A stretch of 64,000 bases of DNA, taken from contig NZ_AQGU01000028.1 in NCBI RefSeq assembly GCF_014905615.1, positions 62,001 to 126,000 of the forward strand, written 5' to 3'. Position 1 is the stretch's first letter. Every line of letters starts with the position of its first letter. Origin of the DNA: Pseudoalteromonas aliena SW19 (GTDB lineage: Bacteria; Pseudomonadota; Gammaproteobacteria; Enterobacterales; Alteromonadaceae). The notes under the pieces were generated by a model. The model worked only from the letters and a program-made list of their open reading frames with translations. It did not search any database and was not told where the DNA came from. Of this stretch, positions 27,103 to 36,081 are shown piece after piece. The translations under genes and the position numbers were made by a program.

Positions 27103-29196
27103 TTGGCCTTATTTGTGTCTCGCCCTAACTTACCTTTAAATTTATTACCCAACGCCCCTATTGCTAAAAAACAAGCTCACAAACTCAATACTCATAATAA
27201 ATCACGCACTGACAATTATTATTGGATGCGCGATGATGAGCGTCAAAGCAAAGCAGTACTTGAACATTTAAAGGCTGAAAATACTTATTGTGATGAGCAG
27301 TTAGCACCCATGAAGCCATTACAAAATACGCTATTTGAAGAGTTAAAAGCACGTATTGTTAAAGATGATAATACGGTTCCAGTTAAAGATGGCAAATATT
27401 GGTACCACTCAGAAGTGCGCGGAGATGATGAATATTCTCGCCATTATCGTAGCACCAGTATGAGCGCAGACGATAAACAGCTTTTATTAGACGTAAACAA
27501 AATAGCCGCAGGGTATGAATTTTTTGAATTAGGCGAAGTTGCACTGAGTTCATGTGAGCAACTTATGGCATATTCAGAAGATACTGAAGGCCGTCGTATT
27601 TATGTGGTGCGCTTTAAAAACCTTGAAACAGGTGAAATGCTAACTGATGTACTTGAAAATACCGAAGGGCAAATTGTTTGGGCTAACGATAATAAAACTG
27701 TTTTTTATGTAAAAAAAGATCTCCAAACATTACTAGGCTATCAAGTATTTAGGCATCAACTGGGCAGCGATCAAAGCCAAGATGTTTTGGTGTATGAAGA
27801 GCAAGATAGCAGCTTTTTTATGGGACTTGGTAAAAGTCGTGACGAAAGTCTTATTATTATTGACTTGGCTACCACCGAAACAAATGATACTTGGGTGCTT
27901 GATGCCAATAAACCAAATGGCGAATTTAAAGCATTAATGCCACGCGAGGAAGGGCACGAGTTTGATGTAGATAAACTAGATGACACATTCTATATTGTGA
28001 CTAACTGGCAGGCTAAAAACTTTAGATTAATGACGGCAACAAGCCAAACCATTGCCGATAAAACACAATGGTTAGAGCATACTGCTCATAGAGATGATGT
28101 ACTGCTCGAAGGTGTTGAGCTATTTAATGACTATTTAGTGTTGAGTGAACGCGAACAAGGACAAGCACGGTTCGTAGTGGTTGATCAACACAACAACCGC
28201 ATGGCGTTAGATTTTGCTGATCCTTGTTACTACGCCGCTGTTGCAATGAACCCAGAGCCTAATGTGCAAACCGCACGTATTTATTATTCAAGTCTTACCA
28301 CGCCTGGTTCGTTATATGATGTTGATTTAAAAACGGGTTTTAAAACATTACTAAAACAGCAAAAGGTAGTCGGTGATTTTAATGCTGATGATTACCAATC
28401 TGAACGATTAACAATTACTGCCCGTGATGGGACAAAAGTGCCCGCGTCGATTGTGTATCGTAAGGAGTGCTTTAACAAAGATGGTACTAACCCGTTGTTT
28501 CAATATGGATATGGAGCGTATGGCTATACTATTGATCCGAGCTTTTCTAGTACATCATTAAGTTTACTCGACCGTGGCTTTGTTTATGTTATTGCACATG
28601 TTCGTGGATCTGAAATGCTCGGGCGAGAGTGGTATGAACACGGTAAAAAAGAGCATAAACAAAATAGCTTTAATGACTTTATCGATGTAACGAAAGCACT
28701 CGTTGCTCAAGGTTATTGTGATAGCAGCAAAGTGTTTGCTTCAGGCGGAAGTGCAGGTGGTTTACTTATGGGAGCCGTAGTCAATCAAGCACCAGAGTTA
28801 TATTGTGGTGTAGGTTGTCATGTTCCATTTTTAGATGTACTCACTACCATGCTTGATGAAAGCATTCCACTTACCACTAATGAATATGACGAGTGGGGAA
28901 ACCCAAACGATCCTTGTTTTTATGACGTGATAGAAGCCTACTCACCATACGACAATATTAGTGCGCAAAACTACCCGAATATGCTGGTAACTACCGGACT
29001 GCACGATTCACAAGTACAATATTGGGAGCCTATGAAATGGGTTGCCAAAATGCGTGAACTCAAAACAGACAACAATATTTTGGTGTTTAAAACCGATATG
29101 GATGCTGGTCATGGTGGCGCATCAGGTCGTTTTAAAAGCTTAGAAGAAAAAGCCCTCGAAATGGCCTTTTTTATTACGCTTGTCAATAAACCGTAA
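27103..29196 (+). CDS. ptrB: Oligopeptidase B (prolyl oligopeptidase family S9)
   Basis: A serine peptidase that cuts peptides after basic residues. An N-terminal seven-bladed propeller (to about residue 410) is followed by an alpha/beta hydrolase domain. The catalytic triad is Ser550 in GGSAGG, Asp635 in TTGLHDSQ and His670 in DAGHGG. DNYYWMRDDE near the start and TTMLDESIPLTTNEYDEWGNP match E. coli PtrB closely. The frame opens with TTG at 27103; a GTG at 27115 is as plausible, and neither has a clear ribosome-binding site, so the exact start is unsettled. It is a cytoplasmic enzyme with no signal peptide and stands alone, converging on the LytTR gene 29 bases away. Confidence 0.93.
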   Translation: MALFVSRPNLPLNLLPNAPIAKKQAHKLNTHNKSRTDNYYWMRDDERQSKAVLEHLKAENTYCDEQLAPMKPLQNTLFEELKARIVKDDNTVPVKDGKYWYHSEVRGDDEYSRHYRSTSMSADDKQLLLDVNKIAAGYEFFELGEVALSSCEQLMAYSEDTEGRRIYVVRFKNLETGEMLTDVLENTEGQIVWANDNKTVFYVKKDLQTLLGYQVFRHQLGSDQSQDVLVYEEQDSSFFMGLGKSRDESLIIIDLATTETNDTWVLDANKPNGEFKALMPREEGHEFDVDKLDDTFYIVTNWQAKNFRLMTATSQTIADKTQWLEHTAHRDDVLLEGVELFNDYLVLSEREQGQARFVVVDQHNNRMALDFADPCYYAAVAMNPEPNVQTARIYYSSLTTPGSLYDVDLKTGFKTLLKQQKVVGDFNADDYQSERLTITARDGTKVPASIVYRKECFNKDGTNPLFQYGYGAYGYTIDPSFSSTSLSLLDRGFVYVIAHVRGSEMLGREWYEHGKKEHKQNSFNDFIDVTKALVAQGYCDSSKVFASGGSAGGLLMGAVVNQAPELYCGVGCHVPFLDVLTTMLDESIPLTTNEYDEWGNPNDPCFYDVIEAYSPYDNISAQNYPNMLVTTGLHDSQVQYWEPMKWVAKMRELKTDNNILVFKTDMDAGHGGASGRFKSLEEKALEMAFFITLVNKP

Positions 29197-29225
29197 GTAC
29201 ATAACAGCTGATATTAATGAGCCTT

Positions 29226-29981
29226 CTATTGAAGGGGGCTTATTATACTGTCTAAACATCCTTTATAACGCCTTGATAAATTTAAACACATATCGTTTTT
29301 TAGCCTCACTTTATAGTCACCGCTGTCTGTTGGCATAAGTTCGCAAATGGCTTGTTTTCTAACTAAAGTAGAGCGATGAATACGTATAAATCCTTCGGGT
29401 TCTAGTTGTTGTTCGATATTTTTCATCGTTTCGCGATGTAAAATAGGCGTACTACCTTGAGTAAAATGCAATTCCACATAATTACCTGCACCATTGATCC
29501 AAATAATATCTTTTATATCAATCAACCTTACCTTACCGACATCTTTAACCACAATATGCGACGAAGATTGCTTCTCATGTTGGATGCTTTGTTGGTATTG
29601 GCGCTCAACGGCACTTGCAATTGGGCAAAGGTGAACAATTTTATCAAAACATTTTTCTATTCTGGGAGCTGTTGAATCTACAGTTAAAAAGTCTACAGCG
29701 CCTACTTCAAATGCAAAACTAGCAAACTGGCCTGATTGCCCAATAATGATTAGCTTCATTTTTTTTGCTAATTCGGCTAAGTGTACAATTTGGGTTGGAT
29801 CAGAGAGGCTTGTTAACTCGTAAAAAAGCACATTATATTTCGTCGTATCTATTTGATCTAATCGCTTATCTGCAGCAAGAGATTGAGACTTAAAATGACG
29901 GTGATCTTGCATTTGTTTTGTTAGAAATGTTGCAAACGTGGCATTACTAACCAGTGTTTGTGCATGAAAAGAAGCATCCAT
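29226..29981 (-). CDS. LytTR-family regulator with degenerate receiver domain
   Basis: A 251-residue regulator. Residues about 142-245 form a LytTR DNA-binding domain (DVGKVRLIDIKDIIWINGAGNYVELH and GFIRIHRSTLVRK). Residues 1-118 keep the outline of a response-regulator receiver, but the phospho-acceptor position reads FYEL with Glu55 instead of Asp, and the usual acidic pair near the N-terminus is missing. It may act without phosphorylation. No histidine-kinase gene is adjacent. It is divergent from the TonB receptor gene at 30219 with 237 bases between, so that receptor is the obvious candidate target. A weak hairpin with a bulge lies near its stop. Confidence 0.85.
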   Translation of the reverse strand: MDASFHAQTLVSNATFATFLTKQMQDHRHFKSQSLAADKRLDQIDTTKYNVLFYELTSLSDPTQIVHLAELAKKMKLIIIGQSGQFASFAFEVGAVDFLTVDSTAPRIEKCFDKIVHLCPIASAVERQYQQSIQHEKQSSSHIVVKDVGKVRLIDIKDIIWINGAGNYVELHFTQGSTPILHRETMKNIEQQLEPEGFIRIHRSTLVRKQAICELMPTDSGDYKVRLKNDMCLNLSRRYKGCLDSIISPLQ

Positions 29982-30218
29982 TATTTTATATCCCGTAGTG
30001 TAGATAATAATTAAGACCGTGTTTAGAGAGAAAAGTGTTAAAAAAACACAATATTTTTATAAAATTATTGTGATATATGCATTTAACCCATCAATCTTGC
30101 AGTTCACACCAATATAAACGCCTGTTAAAGCACACTTATAGAGACTTGATATTAATCCTTTTAATGTGGCCCGTGAAGTAACTATTTAGTTACAAAAATA
30201 ACAATTCAGGGGAATTAC

Positions 30219-33161
30219 ATGACATTAACTAACAAGGTTCGCACGCGATTATTTAAGAAATCGTCGTTAACTATTGCGCTAAGCAGTGCAATACTTGCAG
30301 GATTTTCATTTCAAGGTGTAGCTGCAGAAGATGATGAAATTACCAAAATAGAACGTGTACAAGTTACCGGTTCTCGTATTCGTTCAGCCGAGGCTATGTC
30401 TTCTGCGCCAATTCAGGTTGTAGATAGTGCAGCAATCGATGCATCAGGCTCTCTTAATATTCAAAACCTATTATTAGATAACCCTGCGTTCGGTTCACCA
30501 GCTATTAGCCGGACTAATTCTAACTTCAACACAGCAAGTGCTGGTGTGGCTACCGTTGATTTACGTAATTTAGGCTCAGAAAGAACATTAGTGCTTGTTA
30601 ATGGTCGCCGTTATGTATCGGGTTTACCAGGTAGCTCAGCAGTAGATTTAAATACCATTCCTAGCCAATTTATCGAACGAGTTGAAATTATGACTGGCGG
30701 CGCATCATCAGTTTATGGCTCTGATGCAGTGGCAGGTGTGGTTAACTTTGTTTTAAAAGATGACTTTGAAGGTATTGAATTTGAAGGTCAATTTGGTGAG
30801 TCCAAAGAAGGCGATGACCAATCTCGACAATTCTCTTTCACGTCGGGTTTAACCAGTAGTGATGGCAAGGGTCATGCAATGTTTCACTTAGGTTATTCTG
30901 ATCAGGGTGCTGTTTACTCTCGTGATCGTGACCGTTCTGCTGTGGATCAATTCTCGCAAATATTTTTTGAAGATGATCCTGCTGCAAATCCAAATGCTAT
31001 TTTTGATACCGTACGTCCTTTTTTCTCGTCATTTCCACCTCAAGGTCGATTTGATGCAGGAGACACTCGCTTTACATTCGATCAAGATAACAACCTACAA
31101 AATTCGTTTAGCACCAATGGTGGCGATGGCGTTGCCGCAAATGGCTTTAACCGAAGTGGGGTTCGTACAATTGCAATTCCAACCGAGCGTTATTTATTTG
31201 CATCCAACGGCAGTTATGAACTTAATGATAAGCACAGCTTTTTTTATGAAGGTACGTATGCGTCGAGTACAACTCGTTCAGAGCTAGAGCCATTCCCATT
31301 TGCATCTGATGATATTTACGCTAATGGGCGTGTTCCTATTGAATTTGAAGTAAATGGAGAGTTACTACGCAGTGCGTTTGTACCTGACGATATTTATAAT
31401 GCAGCAACAGATACAGATGGCGACGGTAGCCGAGATATTTTCTTTGCAAAGCGTTTAAGCGATATTGGTAACCGTGGGGCACGTGCAGAGCGTGATACAT
31501 TCCGTATTGCATTAGGTTTTCAAGGTGAAATAAACGACAACTGGTTTTACGATACTTACTACGTGTATGGCAAAACAAAAGAGTCACAAGTATCTGGTGG
31601 TTTAGTTAACGTACAAAGCTTTCGACGAGGTTTAGAAGCTGTTAACGATCGTTTTGACCTCGATGGCGATGGTATAACTAACGAAGCAATCTGTATTGAC
31701 GCAACGGCTCGAGGCTTTAACTGTGCACCAGTTAATATTTTTGGTTTTAATTCACTATCGCAAAGTGCAATTGATTTTGTAAGTGCACCAAGCTCTCTTT
31801 CTACTTCTGTAGAACAAGAAATTATTGGTGGTAATATCTCGGGTGATTTATTTGAGTTACCTGCAGGAACTGTGGGTATCGCAGCTGGTTTTGAATATCG
31901 TGAAGAATTTTCTCGTAGTGAGTTTGATGCATTACAACAAGCAGGCCTTAATGCGGGTAATGCAATTCCGGCAACAGAAGGCTCATTTGATGTAACTGAG
32001 TATTATATTGAAACAAATATTCCAGTACTTGAATCTGTCACTATGAATGCAGCGGTTCGCTTGTCAGATTATTCGACAGTAGGTAGTACAGAAAGTTGGA
32101 ATGTAGGTTTAGATTGGGAAGTGACAGATAGTTTACGTTTACGTGCGACTCGAGCGCGCTCAACTCGTGCGCCTAATATTGATGAATTGTTTTCTCCACC
32201 GTCACAAACATTTCCAAGTGGCTTAAACGATCCTTGCTTAGGAATTACAAGTAGTGGGGGTGGTACATCAGGCGATTCATGTCGTGCAGATGTAGGTGTT
32301 GCCAGTAATATTGCTACCAATGGTGCATTTACGCTTAACCAATCTGATTTACAAGGTATCAGTGGCTTTAACCGTGGTAATACAGATCTTAAAGAAGAAG
32401 TAGGTAACTCAGTGACAGTGGGTGTGGTTTTTACACCTGAAAACTTAATATCGGGTTTAGATATCACGCTTGACTACTTTGATATAGAAATTGATGATGC
32501 AATAGTTTCAACACCTCGCCAGTTTATTCTTGAGCAATGCTATGGTGGAGGTGATGATAGTTTCTGTAACTTTATTACACGCCGTGGCGCTCCATCGGGT
32601 AATAATAGCGCAGGTTCGCTAGAGTTTATTGATAGCGGTGTATCAAACAGCGGTGGTTTGGGTACTGAAGGTGTCGATTTAACACTAACGTACGCCACAA
32701 ATATAGGCCCAGGTGCATTCAAAACTCGCCTTGCATACACTTATCTAATTGATGGTTACAGTATTCCGTTACCTGGTGCAGATAAAGATGTATTTGCTGG
32801 TGAAGTTGGCGCGTCTGAGCATAAAGCAAACTGGAACTTAGGTTATAAAATTAATGATTTTGACTTTAACTGGAGCATGACATTTACAGGAAATGCTGAT
32901 TTTGATGATCAATTTTTAAGTGGTTTGGGGATTCCAGCTGGCTCAGTTGGTGTTGGTTCTGTCACGTATCATGATGTGCAAGCAAGCTATCATATTAGTG
33001 ATTCAATGGAGTTATATGCAGGAGCTAATAACTTATTTGATAAAGAGCCACCACGTATTGTTTCTGGTATAAGTGGTTCAGATACAGGCACTGAAACCGA
33101 CGCTGGTACATATGACCCAATTGGTCAAACTGTATACATTGGTTTTAGAAGTAAGTTCTAA
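30219..33161 (+). CDS. TonB-dependent receptor (large, 980 residues)
   Basis: An outer-membrane receptor with a long signal peptide ending around residue 36 (FQGVAAED). The TonB box/plug start is KIERVQVTGSRIRS, followed by the plug motif RTLVLVNGRRYVSG and the family segment IERVEIMTGGASSVYGSDAVAGVVNF. The barrel contains Cys pairs in loops (for example ICIDATARGFNCAP) and ends with terminal Phe in GFRSKF. This subclass, with RNLGSERTLVLVNGRR, is abundant in marine Alteromonadales and often serves carbohydrate, peptide or nucleoside uptake; the substrate is not identifiable. AGGGGAATTAC precedes the ATG. A terminator follows at 33207. The divergent LytTR regulator may control it. Confidence 0.92.
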   Translation: MTLTNKVRTRLFKKSSLTIALSSAILAGFSFQGVAAEDDEITKIERVQVTGSRIRSAEAMSSAPIQVVDSAAIDASGSLNIQNLLLDNPAFGSPAISRTNSNFNTASAGVATVDLRNLGSERTLVLVNGRRYVSGLPGSSAVDLNTIPSQFIERVEIMTGGASSVYGSDAVAGVVNFVLKDDFEGIEFEGQFGESKEGDDQSRQFSFTSGLTSSDGKGHAMFHLGYSDQGAVYSRDRDRSAVDQFSQIFFEDDPAANPNAIFDTVRPFFSSFPPQGRFDAGDTRFTFDQDNNLQNSFSTNGGDGVAANGFNRSGVRTIAIPTERYLFASNGSYELNDKHSFFYEGTYASSTTRSELEPFPFASDDIYANGRVPIEFEVNGELLRSAFVPDDIYNAATDTDGDGSRDIFFAKRLSDIGNRGARAERDTFRIALGFQGEINDNWFYDTYYVYGKTKESQVSGGLVNVQSFRRGLEAVNDRFDLDGDGITNEAICIDATARGFNCAPVNIFGFNSLSQSAIDFVSAPSSLSTSVEQEIIGGNISGDLFELPAGTVGIAAGFEYREEFSRSEFDALQQAGLNAGNAIPATEGSFDVTEYYIETNIPVLESVTMNAAVRLSDYSTVGSTESWNVGLDWEVTDSLRLRATRARSTRAPNIDELFSPPSQTFPSGLNDPCLGITSSGGGTSGDSCRADVGVASNIATNGAFTLNQSDLQGISGFNRGNTDLKEEVGNSVTVGVVFTPENLISGLDITLDYFDIEIDDAIVSTPRQFILEQCYGGGDDSFCNFITRRGAPSGNNSAGSLEFIDSGVSNSGGLGTEGVDLTLTYATNIGPGAFKTRLAYTYLIDGYSIPLPGADKDVFAGEVGASEHKANWNLGYKINDFDFNWSMTFTGNADFDDQFLSGLGIPAGSVGVGSVTYHDVQASYHISDSMELYAGANNLFDKEPPRIVSGISGSDTGTETDAGTYDPIGQTVYIGFRSKF

Positions 33162-33206
33162 TCAGTAATAACGATATTAGCTTTTAATATTGTTATTGAT
33201 ATATAT

Positions 33207-33234
33207 AAAGCCTCAGTAATCACTGAGGCTTTTT
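33207..33234 (+). terminator. Terminator of the TonB receptor gene
   Basis: AAAGCCTCAGT (33207-33217) pairs perfectly with ACTGAGGCTTT (33222-33232) across four bases, followed by more T residues. It lies 46 bases past the stop. Confidence 0.92.
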
Positions 33235-33267
33235 GCAATACACTGCTTTATTGTCCACTTAAACCAA

Positions 33268-33299
33268 AAACAACGCCACTGGTAACAGGGGCGTTGTTT
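33268..33299. other. Second hairpin between the TonB receptor and dps genes
   Basis: AAACAACGCC (33268-33277) pairs with GGCGTTGTTT (33290-33299). On the minus strand it is followed by TTTTTGG, so it could end the dps transcript. It could also belong to a small RNA ending at the next hairpin. Confidence 0.5.
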
Positions 33300-33362
33300 C
33301 GCTTTGGGGTGAGGTTAATATAGTAACCGAATCGCTTGATTGTTCAAGATTTATCCCTAATT

Positions 33363-33390
33363 AAGCCCTCAATGAGGGCTTTTATTTTTT
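33363..33390 (+). terminator. Intrinsic terminator without an obvious plus-strand gene
   Basis: AAGCCCTC (33363-33370) pairs with GAGGGCTT (33374-33381) across three bases. On the plus strand it is followed by TTATTTTTTT. The only plus-strand gene upstream already has its own terminator at 33207. Confidence 0.65.
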
Positions 33391-33394
33391 TGAC

Positions 33395-33868
33395 TTAATC
33401 TAAATATGCTTTAAGCATCCAAACGAGTTTTTCTTGCTCTGAGATATAATCGCTCATTAACGAAGCAGTCCCTTCGTCTTCAGCGTCACTTGCTTGGTTC
33501 AATATTTCGCGCTGCATTTTAATTAGCGTGCTGTAACCGGCTAGTAAGTTTTCTACAGCAGTAACTCCATCGCTAATACCTTTTGCTTCTTTAATTTTGC
33601 TTACTTCTAAGTAATCAGAAAATGCATGAAGAGGCTCGCCATCTAGCGTTAAGATGCGCTCAGCTACTTCGTCTACTTTTAAAAGTAAAAGGTTATAAAT
33701 TTCTTCAAACTTAATGTGTAGTTCAAAAAAGTTACGGCCTTTAATGTTCCAATGAAAACCGCGCGCATTCATGTACTGAATTTGGTAGCTGCTTAATAAC
33801 GTATTGAGTGACTTTACAATATCATCACTTTTTGCGCTGTTTAGACCAATTGCGTTTACCTGTGACAT
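33395..33868 (-). CDS. dps: Dps-family ferritin-like DNA-protection protein
   Basis: A 157-residue Dps protein, expected to form a 12-subunit shell that oxidises and stores iron and protects DNA. The ferroxidase ligands are visible in ARGFHWNIKG (His near residue 39), FFELHIKFEEIY (His and Glu near 51-57) and KVDEVAERILTLDGEP (Asp and Glu near 66-70). Length fits the family. AAAGGAGTCAGTT precedes the ATG. A match to the OxyR operator lies 72-108 bases upstream (33940-33976), suggesting activation by peroxide. It is a single-gene unit on the minus strand. Confidence 0.93.
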   Translation of the reverse strand: MSQVNAIGLNSAKSDDIVKSLNTLLSSYQIQYMNARGFHWNIKGRNFFELHIKFEEIYNLLLLKVDEVAERILTLDGEPLHAFSDYLEVSKIKEAKGISDGVTAVENLLAGYSTLIKMQREILNQASDAEDEGTASLMSDYISEQEKLVWMLKAYLD

Positions 33869-33939
33869 AACTGACTCCTTTAATAACCGTTTGTTTGTGA
33901 ACTTGTGATAAGTATTGCGTACCAGCTTAAATTAGTAAA

Positions 33940-33976
33940 ATCGTTTATGTTTATCAACTTTATAGTTTTAAACTAT
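33940..33976 (-). promoter_or_regulatory. OxyR-type operator upstream of dps
   Basis: The four tetranucleotides of the OxyR site appear at exact spacing: ATCG, seven bases, TTAT, seven bases, ATAG, seven bases, CTAT. Compared with ATAG-n7-CTAT-n7-ATAG-n7-CTAT this is 14 of 16 positions. The dps-distal half is a perfect 15-base palindrome (ATAGTTTTAAACTAT). Confidence 0.7.
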
Positions 33977-34201
33977 CAGTAACCAGTAATGCTTATATTC
34001 ACCCTTACCTAATAGAAATGGGTCGGATTAATTAAAATACCACCCCTTACAAGAAAATAAACATTTGCGCTGTGTAAATTATGATCTAAAACAAGTTTTG
34101 TATGGGCAAAGTACAAAGGCATTTTATTGTTTGATTTAGGTCAAAAAGCACTCGTTTTAATAGCGCATACTAATTTTGTAGCAATTATTAGGAGAGATAA
34201 C

Positions 34202-34411
34202 ATGCACGCAAAAACAGTTAAGCAAAATAAAGCAGAGTTGATTGTAGTTGGTATAGCGTTGGTGGCATTTGTATTGGGGCTAGTTGCTCATTTAGCAGGA
34301 GCTAGTATTGCCAATTCAGCTTTTTTTGGTTATATCGCAGCGCCAATACCCCTGATATTGGGTATTATATTTTTAATAAGTTATAAAATTGCAGAAGCCG
34401 CTGAAGATTAA
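34202..34411 (+). CDS. Small two-helix membrane protein
   Basis: A 69-residue protein with two hydrophobic helices (about residues 14-34 and 42-62) and an acidic end (IAEAAED). I chose the ATG at 34202 because AGGAGA lies seven bases before it; the frame is open back to 34127 but without such a signal. I do not recognise the family. Its stop codon overlaps that of the minus-strand hydrolase by two bases, with no terminator between, so the two transcripts must run into each other. Confidence 0.6.
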   Translation: MHAKTVKQNKAELIVVGIALVAFVLGLVAHLAGASIANSAFFGYIAAPIPLILGIIFLISYKIAEAAED

Positions 34412-35010
34412 TTCTCGCTTAAGCATTTTAAAATATAGTCGACCACTTCGCGTGAGTAAATCATACTGGTATGGCTTAAATGGAACACTTTATGTTCAGC
34501 CATACCTTTGAGCTTAGTTTCATCAAGTAATACAGTGCCATCTGATTTACTACCTTTAACTATAAGAGGCATTAAACCAATGGGTAAGTCACCTGCAATA
34601 CTAAAAAGCTTCGCTTTAAACGGCCAATTACCATTTTGTGTAAGCAAAAATTCAACGCTATTTTTTAAAAAAGACTCAAACCCTTTTTGCTTCATTTTTT
34701 GTGCAATATGGCTACCTTGATGAGGCGTGCCTAAAGTAACTACTTTTGTAATGTGTTGGCTTGCAACTGAATTAGCTTCTAGGTATGCGCGAGCGACTAA
34801 TCCGCCCATTGAGTGACATACCAGTGCAGAAGGTTCACCTGCAATAAATTCATCAATTTGAGCAAAAATAGCATCGCGGTTTGGATCAAGCGTATTGTAA
34901 GTAAGGTTTAATACTTTAACACCAGATTCTTCTAAACGAGAGCACAGTGGGCGCATAACAAAGCCAGACATATATAAGCCATGTAAAACAATAACGTGTT
35001 TAATCTTCAT
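34408..35010 (-). CDS. Alpha/beta hydrolase (esterase/lipase-like)
   Basis: A 200-residue hydrolase with the fold's early motif VIVLHGLYMSGFVMRPL (oxyanion His-Gly near residue 10) and the nucleophile elbow CHSMGGLVARAYLE (Ser near residue 66), where the usual first Gly is Cys. GTPHQGS near residue 93 is typical of the PGAP1/lipase-like branch, and the C-terminal HLSHTSMIYS provides the likely catalytic His. There is no signal peptide. The yaeQ gene ends 21 bases upstream on the same strand, so the two are probably cotranscribed. The substrate is unknown. Confidence 0.85.
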   Translation of the reverse strand: MKIKHVIVLHGLYMSGFVMRPLCSRLEESGVKVLNLTYNTLDPNRDAIFAQIDEFIAGEPSALVCHSMGGLVARAYLEANSVASQHITKVVTLGTPHQGSHIAQKMKQKGFESFLKNSVEFLLTQNGNWPFKAKLFSIAGDLPIGLMPLIVKGSKSDGTVLLDETKLKGMAEHKVFHLSHTSMIYSREVVDYILKCLSEN

Positions 35011-35031
35011 ACGCCCTCAAAAAATCATTAG

Positions 35032-35568
35032 TTACATTAACTGCTGTGGTTTTATTTCAATATTAGTATTATCTGTATTTACCCACACTTCGCCATCTTG
35101 AATGGTAATTGCAAGCTTAATACTGCGATCAACCAAAGCAGCAAGCGCTTGTGTAGTTGCGTAATCAAGGCTAAAAATACTTAGGTTTTTAAATTCATAC
35201 AACTTAGGTTGATGTTTTTGCCACCAAATTGCCTGATTGTTTTCACCATAAGTATAAAGCACCACTTTTTTAGATTTATTACAGGCTTTTTTAAGGCGTT
35301 TTTCATCAGGTAAACCCAACTCAATCCACAATTCTATTTCTTCGCTGTAATTTACATGCCAAAGTTCAGGCTCATCATCTGCACTTAGCCCTTTGGTAAA
35401 TTCTAAACCATCACAGCTATTGAGTGCAAAAGCGAGTAGACGAATCATCAATCGTTGATCGGTTTCTGAAGGGTGTTGAGCCAAGGTTAAACTAAAGTCT
35501 TGGTAAACGTGGCGGTCCATATCGCTAAGCGATAATTGCACTTTCATAATGGTGGATTTAAGAGCCAT
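35032..35568 (-). CDS. yaeQ: YaeQ family protein
   Basis: A 178-residue protein of the YaeQ family, which has a nuclease-like fold and was linked in E. coli to suppression of RfaH loss; its true activity is unsettled. The sequence follows E. coli YaeQ along its length: MALKSTI at the start, LTLAQHPSETDQRLMIRLLAFAL, FTKGLSADDEPELW, IELWIELGLPDEKRLKKAC, IWWQKHQPKL and ATIQDG-like TIQDGEVWV. The frame is open up to 35622, but the MALK start at 35568 matches the family. The hydrolase gene follows closely. Confidence 0.92.
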   Translation of the reverse strand: MALKSTIMKVQLSLSDMDRHVYQDFSLTLAQHPSETDQRLMIRLLAFALNSCDGLEFTKGLSADDEPELWHVNYSEEIELWIELGLPDEKRLKKACNKSKKVVLYTYGENNQAIWWQKHQPKLYEFKNLSIFSLDYATTQALAALVDRSIKLAITIQDGEVWVNTDNTNIEIKPQQLM

Positions 35569-35793
35569 AACAACTAATCTAAAAAAATTTGCGCCAGTAT
35601 AGCGCATTAATACCCAAACCACCTCAAGATACAGAGTTCAGCGTTTCATTGGAGCCCAAAAAAGGATTACCCTGCAAATAGGTTTTTTTAAGTGGTAACA
35701 CAAACTGAAAATCGTATAGAAAAAGTATTTTCTTCAAAAGAAGATTTTCTTAATTATCTTATTAACTAGTAAATGTCGCGTTGGCGACGGCAA

Positions 35794-35960
35794 CCAAAGA
35801 GAAGTAACCGCCGACTTCTCTTTGGAATCTCTCGGCGCCCCGAGCATTTTGCACTTTCCTCAAAGCCTAAATTGATATGAACGCAAAGGCCGTGTAAGGC
35901 ACATCCATGTGCCTGTCACGACTTTGATTGCATCCATGCAATCAATTACTCATCAATTGA
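35794..35960. repeat. Cluster of short palindromes (mosaic intergenic repeat)
   Basis: CCAAAGAGAAGT (35794-35805) pairs with ACTTCTCTTTGG (35814-35825). Further small dyads follow: CTCGGCGCCCCGAG, GGCACATCCATGTGCC and GATTGCATCCATGCAATC. The repeated CATCCATG cores are typical of mosaic intergenic repeats in gammaproteobacteria. The 513-base gap between yaeQ and the helicase gene otherwise shows no gene. Confidence 0.65.
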
Positions 35961-36081
35961 GTTTTTTCGGGCAAAATAACGGGGATTAACTTAACTACAG
36001 CCTTTAATTCAATATTGAGTTAATGCTTGTTTACATTGGTTTTTTTAGTAAACTGAATGCTCACAAACAGGGAGCGATTTA

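Noticed and set aside
29216..29250. Terminator between ptrB and the LytTR gene
   Set aside because: AGCCTTC and GAAGGGGGCT pair only with a three-base bulge and a weak T-run, so it was not listed as a feature.
31336..32740. Minus-strand ORFs inside the second TonB receptor gene
   Set aside because: They are reverse-frame shadows of a strongly coding gene, with no start signals or recognisable domains.
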